NCBI GenBank assembly: GCA_023818905.1
Contig: JAMWDE010000017.1
Coordinates: forward strand, 1-10,846
Source: Candidatus Omnitrophota bacterium
GTDB taxonomy: Bacteria; Omnitrophota; Gorgyraeia; Gygaellales; Profunditerraquicolaceae
Direction of reading: 5' to 3'
Length of the DNA: 10,846 bases
Under the pieces are notes generated by a model. That model did not search any database and had not been told where the DNA came from. It was given only the letters and a program-made list of their open reading frames with translations. The translations under genes and the position numbers were made by a program. Positions 5,490 through 10,846 of the stretch are shown here, one piece after another (position 1 is the first letter of the stretch; each line of letters opens with the position of its first letter).

Positions 5490-7495
5490 GAGGTATCCTT
5501 TTTGTTTATTCGCCTTACCGGCCTAAAGGGATACCTACCTTCTCTCTTGCCGGCATAATAACCATCATAACCAAACTGAAAATTCACCCCCCAACCAAAG
5601 GTATCTGCATAGGTAGTAGAAGCCCAATAGAAGCCTTGAGGAAGCGTCTTTACGTTAGGGAAGAAATCCTTATGGTACCAACAGGAATCCTTGAAGGATA
5701 AATCTATTAAAGTGGCTATCTCTTTAATGCTAGGCAAATACCAATCATTGTAGCCGGCCAGATCCAATTCCTGGCAATACCTCATTGCCTCTTCCCAATT
5801 TAACTCAGGAGATTCTTCTTTTTTCCACATTAGACCTGTATTCAAATCTGTTACTGTGCCATCGCCATTATCCCTAAAGGCATACTTTTGGGGATCTCCA
5901 AAGTTAGGGTTATAGCCTCCCCTTACTGCCCGTACAGGATAACTTAAATGCTTAGGATAACATATGGCACAACCATAGGCGAAATAAATCCCCCAGGCAA
6001 ATATCTTATCATTTATATTCTCATCCGCACACCAGTAGAATTCCGCCAGGGTATCACTAAAATATTTTTTATCTATTGCCGGAATCATACCGTCGTAGTT
6101 AACAATGGTACGCAACTCCTCACGATGCGGTAACCGCCAATCACTAAAACCTGCGTATTTTTGACGGTTTAATTGCTGGATATATATATCTGCCTCCTGC
6201 CAGGTATAAGTTCTGGCTATATAGTTTATATCATCTTTATATGGTGATTTTGTCTCCCAGATCAGCCCTGTATTATTGTCCTTTACCATGCGTAGGCCAT
6301 TATCCCATTCCGCCTTATCCTCAATGGGCTTGGCGTACTCTCTCATCTTAGTAAAGGAAAGTGGATTGATAACATAAGAGCCATCCTGACCAAAGAATCT
6401 CTCTCTTTTTTTGGGAATGGCAATAATTTTACCTGTATCATCGTAACACTTCTTTTGCCCAGTGTCAGGAAAAAGGAATATCTTCTTTGTTCTCTGTATA
6501 GAATCTTGATTGATATTGCGTACAGCCCGAAAGAGTAATTTGGCATTCTTGCTGGCATAATAACCATCATAACCAAAGCAGAAGTTGGTCACCCAGACAT
6601 ATATACCCTGATAAGGAGTAGAAGAGAAGTAATGTAAAAGCGGAGGCTTCAGACCCTCTGCAGGAAAAAAATCTTTATAATACCACCAGCCATCAGTATA
6701 ATCTAAGTTTAAGATAGTATTTAATTCCTTTATATTGGGCAGACGCCAATCTTTATATCTTCCTAAACGCATATCCTTACAAGATTTCAAAGCCGAATAC
6801 CAATCCATGCGTTCATTCTCTGCCTTCTGCCACATAAGTCCGGTTAATCTATCTGTGATTGTTCCATCTTGGTTATCTTGGAATCTTGCAGTCTTAATTT
6901 TGCCAAAATCTTTATTATAACCTCCTCTTACAGCCCGTACGCATCGTTTACTTGTAGGCGTACAGCATATGCCACTACCTAAACCAAAGAATATTACCCA
7001 AACAAATGGCCTCTGCATGTTATAAGAAACAGAGGTCCAGTAAAAATCACATTGACAGTCAGGAAAATACCAATTATCTATGGCGGGATTTGTGCGACTA
7101 TAATCCACAATGGAACGCAATTCATCCTTATTAGGTAATCTCCAATCACTAAAACCCGCATACTTTTTTCTGTTAAGTAACTTTACGTATCCCTTTGCTT
7201 CTTCCCAGGTATATCTATCTCCCAGATAATTTATATCGGTTTTTTTAGGCGATTTTATCTCCCAGATAAGACCTGTATTGTTGTCTAAGACCATACGGTA
7301 TCCATCACTGTAGGTTGCTGAATCAGGTAATACCTTTGCTCTATTGCCTAACTTCGTAAAAGACATAGGATTAATTACAAAACAACCGTTTTGCCCCCAA
7401 AGTTCATCTTCGGGCGTTAACTCAACTTCTCTTCCTTCTCTATCATAACACTTGATATCACCTGCATCAGGAAGTTTGAATTCTTTAGTTTGCAT
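5486..7495 (-). CDS. four-module DUF1566 (Lcl C-terminal-like) protein, internal AB-AB duplication
   Basis: The protein has 669 residues and four DUF1566 modules, a C-type-lectin-related fold found in many surface or exported bacterial proteins. Modules are about 5-193 (A1), 200-330 (B1), 340-528 (A2) and 533-665 (B2). Signature sequences are DWRLP at 117-121, DWRLP at 249-253, DWRLP at 452-456 and DWYLP at 584-588. Others are DNNTGLIWE in both A modules, DGT(I/V)TD..TGLMW in both B modules, RAVRGGYN closing both A modules and FGYDGYYA in both B modules. A1 to A2 and B1 to B2 are each displaced by exactly 335 residues. No signal peptide or membrane segment is visible (MQTKEFKLPDAGDIKCYD), unusual for this family, so it may stay in the cytoplasm or use another export route. 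A1 is cysteine-rich (CQC, CC). The nearest ribosome site, GGGAG (7513-7509), is 13 bases from the ATG, so initiation is weak or coupled to the decayed upstream VOC gene. Function unknown. Confidence 0.88.
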   Translation of the reverse strand: MQTKEFKLPDAGDIKCYDREGREVELTPEDELWGQNGCFVINPMSFTKLGNRAKVLPDSATYSDGYRMVLDNNTGLIWEIKSPKKTDINYLGDRYTWEEAKGYVKLLNRKKYAGFSDWRLPNKDELRSIVDYSRTNPAIDNWYFPDCQCDFYWTSVSYNMQRPFVWVIFFGLGSGICCTPTSKRCVRAVRGGYNKDFGKIKTARFQDNQDGTITDRLTGLMWQKAENERMDWYSALKSCKDMRLGRYKDWRLPNIKELNTILNLDYTDGWWYYKDFFPAEGLKPPLLHYFSSTPYQGIYVWVTNFCFGYDGYYASKNAKLLFRAVRNINQDSIQRTKKIFLFPDTGQKKCYDDTGKIIAIPKKRERFFGQDGSYVINPLSFTKMREYAKPIEDKAEWDNGLRMVKDNNTGLIWETKSPYKDDINYIARTYTWQEADIYIQQLNRQKYAGFSDWRLPHREELRTIVNYDGMIPAIDKKYFSDTLAEFYWCADENINDKIFAWGIYFAYGCAICYPKHLSYPVRAVRGGYNPNFGDPQKYAFRDNGDGTVTDLNTGLMWKKEESPELNWEEAMRYCQELDLAGYNDWYLPSIKEIATLIDLSFKDSCWYHKDFFPNVKTLPQGFYWASTTYADTFGWGVNFQFGYDGYYAGKREGRYPFRPVRRINKKDTS
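5486..7495 (-). repeat. tandem in-frame duplication, two ~1005-bp units
   Basis: The first unit (7495-6491) and second unit (6490-5486) of the DUF1566 gene are diverged direct copies. Nucleotide identity is patchy but still visible. For example, GGCATAATAACCATCATAAC (plus-strand reading) occurs near 5552 and again near 6553. The CCAATCACTAAAACC string occurs near 6145 and 7142. The TCTCCCAGAT(C/A)AG string occurs near 6251 and 7258. The spacing of about 1005 bp equals 335 codons. Confidence 0.85.
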
Positions 7496-7504
7496 ATCTC
7501 TAAT

Positions 7505-7838
7505 CTAACTCCCTTCTTTAAAGACTCGGATATCGGTGATGAATTTGACTTTTGCCTTCTTTAGTTCTCTATGGGTTTTTCTATATCGCTAACTCCAAAG
7601 GCAATATGCTTTGTCCCTAATGTTTTGAGATCGGTATCTATATCCCTCCTATATCTTGGCAGTGGTTTATGATCTCTAAACTCGAAAAGTTCAAGGAGCA
7701 CATCATCTTTCTTTAACAGTGCAATTTTAAACTCCGAAGATTTAATCTCCTCACTGCGCTTAAGAGCAAAAATTCTTTCATAAAAATAATAGACCTCTCT
7801 AAATTAGAAACGCTTAAGGCAACATGTGCTAATCTCAT
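7505..7838 (-). pseudogene. glyoxalase/VOC-superfamily protein, two frameshifts and shortened C-terminus
   Basis: This gap between two long genes translates as a vicinal-oxygen-chelate (glyoxalase I-like) protein once two single-base losses are restored. The ATG at 7838-7836 starts MRLAHVALSVSNLERSI. A base is missing in the AT run at 7782-7790, and the next frame reads YFYERIFALKRSEEIK through LLELFEFRDHK to KHIAFGVSDIEK. A second base is missing in the homopolymer at 7576-7580, after which RELKKAKVKFITDIRVFKEG ends at TAG (7507-7505). The reconstructed product has about 111 residues against 125-140 usual. Likely metal ligands His5, Glu50 and His78 are present, but the C-terminal strand with the last Glu is absent. 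It follows the ThDP enzyme by 34 bases, so it belonged to the same operon. Either the gene is decaying or homopolymer sequencing errors split it; errors would not explain the missing C-terminus. Confidence 0.75.
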
Positions 7839-7872
7839 TATCTATCACTGCGCCTGACTTCTTAGTAACCTT

Positions 7873-9525
7873 TTATACCTTTCCTAAGGCAAACGGCGGA
7901 TACACCTCTGATTCTACTACTACATCGATAAGAGTGGGTCTGTTGGAATCAAGCGCTTTCTTGAATGCTGGCTCAAAATCTTCTAATCTTGTTACCCTAA
8001 AACCCTGCGCTCCGCAAGCCTGTGCATACATCACAAAATCTGGATTTTGAAACTGCATAAACGCCTCCTCTCCAAAAAGATTGAGGAGGAATTTTTTAAT
8101 CACATTGAATTCACCATTGTTAAAGATAACCCAAGTAACTGGAATATTATACTGAACTGCCGTCATCAATTCAAAACCTGCCATCTGGTATGCTCCGTCT
8201 CCACAGCCGCAGATAACATATTTGTCCGGAAGAGCACATTTTACGCCGATGGCAGCATCTACATGACTTGCCATCGGTCCGAAACTGCCTGGATTCTGAT
8301 AGCTCTGATTTTGTGTAAGATGGAGGTAACAGTTGAGCCAGAGCATATGCGAGCCTGCGTCTCCCAAAACAATGGCGTCTTTTGGCAGATTCCTAGACAT
8401 CTCTTTTACCAACAGGGCAGGATGAATCTTTTTGCCTGAATACTCTATGGGTAAATCATACCAGAATTGCTTGCGAATCTTTTTAGGTAAGATATTTCCT
8501 ATCTTCTTTGATAGCCTCTCACTGATCTCTAAGATAGCAGGCTTTGCATCGCTGACAATTCCACAATCAGCCTTATAAACCTTATCAATCTCATGCGGAT
8601 CGATATTGATGTGGATAAGGGTCTTACCTTTATATAAATCTGATTTAAATCCAAAGGTGGCGTTCTGGGCAAAGGAGTTACCTATGGCAACAATTACCCC
8701 GGCATCCTCAAAATATCTATTTGCTCCAGGGTCTCCTGATGTACCATAGACTCCCAAGGCCAAAGGATGATTCTCTGATATTATACCCTTGGCATCCATA
8801 GTTGTGGCAAAAGGGATCTGGAACCTCTCCAAGAAATCCAGAACTTCCTTTTGGGCATGGCTCCTAATTGTGCCGTATCCAATGAGCGCCATAATCTGCA
8901 AACCGTCCCGAATACTCTTGGCTAAGATTTCTACTGCCTGATCTATCTTTTCCTGTTGAGGCAAGACCGGTTTTACCTTTAGTTTAATCTCTCTAAAATT
9001 ATTCACCTTGGCAATGGTGATATTTTTGGGTACATGAATATGCACTGGTCCTGGTCGCCCTTCATAAGCCAAATTGATTGCCTCTTCTAATATATCGCAG
9101 GTTGAATCCGGGTCTTCAATAATCCAGGATTTCTTGGTAGTAGCATTAAACATCTTCGGGCCATCAGGGGTTCTGTTTAGGCCTGTATCTTCGTTAAGCG
9201 CACCTTTGCCACGGTCGGGTTTGGAGGTGTAACCCGAGATTGCCAAAACTGGTAAAGAATCAGAATAAGCTACTGCTAGACCAGAAAAAAGATTGAACTC
9301 GCCTGGTCCACCAGTAGCAAAACAAACGCCCAACTTGTCAGAAAACATAGAGTAACCGCAAGCCATAAAAGAAGCACCTTGCTCATCACGGATAATAATA
9401 GTCTTTATCTGCTTTGATTTCTTTAGAGCCAAAAGCATACTCCCATTTACCTGACCCGTACCACCAAATATATGGTCAACACCAATCAACTCTAGGGTCT
9501 TTACAATCGCCTCATTCACATCCAT
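7873..9525 (-). CDS. thiamine diphosphate-dependent enzyme (acetolactate synthase/decarboxylase superfamily)
   Basis: This 550-residue enzyme is full length for the ThDP-dependent decarboxylase/carboligase superfamily (acetolactate synthase, benzoylformate decarboxylase, sulfopyruvate and phosphonopyruvate decarboxylases). The N-terminal PYR domain (about 1-170) has the cofactor-activating glutamate, E48 in RDEQGASFMACGYS, then ATGGPGEFNLFSGLAVAYSDS (70-90). The central domain (about 190-345) has GYGTIRSHAQ and LALGVYGTSG. The C-terminal PP domain (about 365-540) has the diphosphate/Mg2+ motif GDG (442-444) ending in NN (469-470). The expected reaction is cleavage or transfer of a C-C bond next to a 2-oxo group. 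Substrate and FAD use cannot be fixed from motifs. The usual PG after the first loop is replaced by GGTGQVNG, so it is not a typical biosynthetic acetolactate synthase, and no small subunit is adjacent. The ATG is two bases after the tautomerase stop with AAAGGGG (9539-9533) seven bases upstream, indicating co-translation. It acts in the cytoplasm. Confidence 0.85.
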   Translation of the reverse strand: MDVNEAIVKTLELIGVDHIFGGTGQVNGSMLLALKKSKQIKTIIIRDEQGASFMACGYSMFSDKLGVCFATGGPGEFNLFSGLAVAYSDSLPVLAISGYTSKPDRGKGALNEDTGLNRTPDGPKMFNATTKKSWIIEDPDSTCDILEEAINLAYEGRPGPVHIHVPKNITIAKVNNFREIKLKVKPVLPQQEKIDQAVEILAKSIRDGLQIMALIGYGTIRSHAQKEVLDFLERFQIPFATTMDAKGIISENHPLALGVYGTSGDPGANRYFEDAGVIVAIGNSFAQNATFGFKSDLYKGKTLIHINIDPHEIDKVYKADCGIVSDAKPAILEISERLSKKIGNILPKKIRKQFWYDLPIEYSGKKIHPALLVKEMSRNLPKDAIVLGDAGSHMLWLNCYLHLTQNQSYQNPGSFGPMASHVDAAIGVKCALPDKYVICGCGDGAYQMAGFELMTAVQYNIPVTWVIFNNGEFNVIKKFLLNLFGEEAFMQFQNPDFVMYAQACGAQGFRVTRLEDFEPAFKKALDSNRPTLIDVVVESEVYPPFALGKV

Positions 9526-9527
9526 AA

Positions 9528-9752
9528 CTAAACCCCTTTCTGGCTAAACTTACCCACAGCAAACTTAGGAGGCCTTTTGGAAAAAAGTATTCCATCGCAG
9601 GCAGCGTTATCTAAGGTATAACCGTCAAAGAAGAGATAGATTCTGTCTTTTGGCACTTTGGTCAATTCAGAAAATATGGTTATATATTTATCAGCCAACA
9701 CCTCCTTCTGCTCATCAGTAAGTTCTAAGGAATGGATAATAATTGCAGGCAT
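9528..9752 (-). CDS. small tautomerase-family protein (4-oxalocrotonate tautomerase-like)
   Basis: This 74-residue cytosolic protein begins MPAIIIHSLELTDEQKEVLADKY. After removal of Met the N-terminal proline would be Pro1, the general base of the tautomerase superfamily (4-oxalocrotonate tautomerase, CHMI, MIF). The beta-alpha-beta layout and length fit single-domain members of 60-80 residues that assemble as oligomers. The central VPKDRIYLFFDGYTLDN resembles the family's second strand. The usual C-terminal Arg and aromatic active-site residues cannot be placed with certainty. Family reactions are keto-enol tautomerisation of 2-oxo acids, which would suit the ThDP enzyme that starts two bases downstream. 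A strong ribosome site, GGGGGAGG (9765-9758), lies five bases before the ATG. The gene sits just behind a terminator, so its expression may depend on readthrough. Confidence 0.75.
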   Translation of the reverse strand: MPAIIIHSLELTDEQKEVLADKYITIFSELTKVPKDRIYLFFDGYTLDNAACDGILFSKRPPKFAVGKFSQKGV

Positions 9753-9770
9753 CTTTTCCTCCCCCAGTTT

Positions 9771-9820
9771 AAAATAAAAAACAATCCGCCCCTCCTACTA
9801 AAGGATATAAGGGGGCGGAT
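9771..9820 (-). terminator. intrinsic terminator after the DJ-1/PfpI gene
   Basis: On the minus strand a perfect 9-bp GC-rich stem is formed by ATCCGCCCC (9820-9812) and GGGGCGGAT (9792-9784). It extends, after a one-sided bulge of six bases, by an inner TCCT/AGGA pairing around a five-base loop. It is followed by TTGTTTTTTATTTT (9784-9771), a good U-tract. The hairpin begins seven bases after the stop of the DJ-1/PfpI gene. On the plus strand it is not followed by T's. It separates the cupin-DJ-1 pair from the tautomerase operon, either fully or as an attenuator. Confidence 0.8.
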
Positions 9821-9827
9821 ATGAAAA

Positions 9828-10643
9828 TTATCGGCAATGCCTCTTTGACTTAACCTTCCTCTTAAAGGCCTTCTTTTCTAAATCAGCTAACACCTCTACA
9901 ATCTTCTGTCCATAGGCAATGGATGATTCTACAGATGTTCCGGTAATAAATGGCCAGTCAAAGACCACCTTTGGTTTAGTGCGGGTAGCTTTCTCATCCG
10001 CAATGCATTTGCCTTTTGGTCCTACTGCATCCCTTACAATGTGCTCAAGCGGCCAGAGAAAACCTGGAGTATGCAAACCTGTGGCTCCGCAATTATCTGG
10101 CGTAGCTGCGTACAAATCATAGGTAAAATCCCAATCAGGACCGTAAAAATCCCAGGCAGCAGGATGCGCTGCAATCTTTTTACCGTAGATAACACTCTTT
10201 TTGGTCTTGGGATTTCTGCAAAATACCAGGGTAGCCACAGAATAACAAAGCGCACCCACGGGTTTATTCTGTTCAAGCGCATCCAGTATCAGTTTATGCA
10301 CATTATAATTATTACACATATCCAACATTGCACCCAATCCCCCAGTCAAAACCAAGGCGTCATAATCACTCATCCGGGCATCTCTGAATTTTATGGGATG
10401 TGCCCACTCCTCACCATCAGTCAATTCTTTGATCCTTCTGCAGACTTCAGGAGGATTAACGTGAAATTTGATAATCGGGTCAAAAAAGTTAGGGTCAACA
10501 CTAACTGCTAAAGGCAATGGTTTTTTACCAAACCAGGTTGCCAAGGTTACATCATGACCAGCTCCTTTAATAATATCCCAGGGCGCCTGCAATTCCTCCC
10601 CCCAGGTTCCAAAGTTTGTGGCACAGATTAAAACCTTAGCCAT
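9828..10643 (-). CDS. DJ-1/PfpI-superfamily protein (class I glutamine amidotransferase-like)
   Basis: This cytosolic protein has 271 residues from ATG 10643-10641, chosen because AAGGAGGT (10655-10648) lies four bases upstream. An in-frame ATG at 10682 would overlap the cupin gene and has no ribosome site. Family features are MAKVLICATNFGTWGEEL with the active-site acidic residue at E16/E17, YDALVLTGGLGAMLDM (94-109) and the nucleophile elbow PVGALCYSVATLVF with Cys133. The elbow resembles Hsp31-type chaperone/glyoxalase and deglycase-like members, except that Cys is followed by Tyr rather than the usual His. A C-terminal TGTSVESS (234-241) matches the family's TG.NP.SS-type segment. At 271 residues it is longer than DJ-1 (about 190) and near Hsp31 size. 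The terminal 13 residues are strongly basic. It follows the cupin stop by two bases. A role in reactive-carbonyl handling is suggested by family and by the VOC remnant nearby, but is not proven. Confidence 0.82.
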   Translation of the reverse strand: MAKVLICATNFGTWGEELQAPWDIIKGAGHDVTLATWFGKKPLPLAVSVDPNFFDPIIKFHVNPPEVCRRIKELTDGEEWAHPIKFRDARMSDYDALVLTGGLGAMLDMCNNYNVHKLILDALEQNKPVGALCYSVATLVFCRNPKTKKSVIYGKKIAAHPAAWDFYGPDWDFTYDLYAATPDNCGATGLHTPGFLWPLEHIVRDAVGPKGKCIADEKATRTKPKVVFDWPFITGTSVESSIAYGQKIVEVLADLEKKAFKRKVKSKRHCR

Positions 10644-10645
10644 GT

Positions 10646-10846
10646 TTACCTCCTTTTTGCTTTGATCTGCTTTTTCATCCAAGGGAAATCTAATTTAACA
10701 GGACTGAATATATCAATTGCTTCGGTTTCTCCTACAGCAGTAAACTCATGCGGGGCATCCGGTGGGATAAAATAGGCATCTCCTGGTCCGAGCCTCTTTA
10801 TCTTATCTCCAATAAGCATCTTAAATCCACCTCTGATAACATAACC
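10646..10846 (-). CDS. cupin-domain protein, C-terminal part (start beyond the window)
   Basis: An open frame of 66 codons runs in from the right edge to TAA at 10648-10646. It contains the second half of a cupin barrel: GGFKMLIGDKIKRLGPGDAY then FIPPDAPHEFTAVGETEAI, the typical PGD...IPP..PHEF metal-site region with its His. The end is a basic tail (WMKKQIKAKRR). Small single-domain cupins bind a metal and act as dioxygenases, isomerases, or sugar/acid-binding sensors, and motifs alone do not tell which. The DJ-1/PfpI gene starts two bases after its stop, and that gene's ribosome site lies inside the last codons of this one, so the two are translated together. The first metal-binding histidine pair would be upstream of the window edge and cannot be checked. 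Confidence 0.8.
   Translation of the reverse strand, partial: GYVIRGGFKMLIGDKIKRLGPGDAYFIPPDAPHEFTAVGETEAIDIFSPVKLDFPWMKKQIKAKRR

Noticed and set aside
2402..7495. Diversity-generating retroelement target genes: SUMF1 and DUF1566 C-type-lectin folds are common DGR targets.
   Set aside because: No reverse transcriptase, no template repeat and no near-identical copy of the C-terminal coding ends is visible, and the C-termini lack a cluster of AAC/AAY-type variable codons.
8047..8439. 130-codon open frame on the plus strand.
   Set aside because: It lies wholly inside the ThDP enzyme gene in antisense, with no family resemblance; it is a shadow.
10041..10511. 156-codon open frame on the plus strand.
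   Set aside because: Antisense to the DJ-1/PfpI gene, whose motifs are clear; composition is not protein-like.
10644..10682. Upstream ATG start for the DJ-1/PfpI gene.
   Set aside because: It would overlap the cupin coding end, lacks a ribosome site, and family homology begins at MAKVLI after the AAGGAGGT site.
1..10846. CRISPR arrays, tRNA or rRNA genes, insertion sequences.
   Set aside because: No short regularly spaced repeats, no cloverleaf-type sequence, no transposase and no terminal inverted repeats were seen on reading both strands; a covariance-model scan could not be run.

Overview
The window is a metagenome-like, AT-rich fragment that seems to hold two unrelated pieces of DNA joined near position 660. 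The left ~650 bp look archaeal. They carry the start of a translation initiation factor 2 beta subunit (aIF2-beta, minus strand, running off the window and interrupted by an in-frame TGA) and, divergently, the first ~92 codons of a cobalamin adenosyltransferase of the CobO/BtuR/CobA family. The adenosyltransferase loses its homology abruptly at about 660-675. From there to the right edge every gene lies on the minus strand in tight, Shine-Dalgarno-led, operon-like order. Those gene types (C-type-lectin-fold SUMF1 and DUF1566 proteins, a small pore-loop ion channel, an MFS carrier) fit a Gram-negative-like, uncultured bacterium. Omnitrophota is only a guess from gene style. No rRNA or marker gene settles it.

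Layout in transcription order from the right edge: the 3' end of a cupin protein (10846-10646); a DJ-1/PfpI-family protein (10643-9828); a strong intrinsic terminator (about 9820-9771); a small tautomerase (9752-9528); a ThDP-dependent enzyme of the acetolactate synthase/decarboxylase superfamily (9525-7873); a frameshifted and C-terminally shortened glyoxalase/VOC gene (7838-7505); a 669-residue protein of four DUF1566 modules built as an internal AB-AB duplication (7495-5486); an MFS transporter with a large extracytoplasmic insertion, overlapping the previous stop by 4 bp (5489-4062); two secreted SUMF1-type proteins (4015-2402 and 2374-1322); and a pore-loop cation channel (1303-644), whose stop codon lies in the adenosyltransferase-derived DNA.

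The right-hand genes make two functional blocks. The upstream block (cupin, DJ-1/PfpI, tautomerase, ThDP enzyme, VOC) looks like small-molecule chemistry on 2-oxo acids or reactive aldehydes, but no precise substrate can be read from the sequence. The downstream block (DUF1566 x4, MFS, two SUMF1, channel) combines envelope/exported C-type-lectin-fold proteins with membrane transport and may be an undescribed surface or transport module. The likely biological or technical oddities are the archaeal/bacterial junction, the TGA at a normally glycine position of aIF2-beta, the decayed VOC gene, the 335-residue internal duplication, and a terminator that ends only five bases before a ribosome binding site. 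No tRNA, rRNA, CRISPR array, insertion sequence or replication origin was seen.
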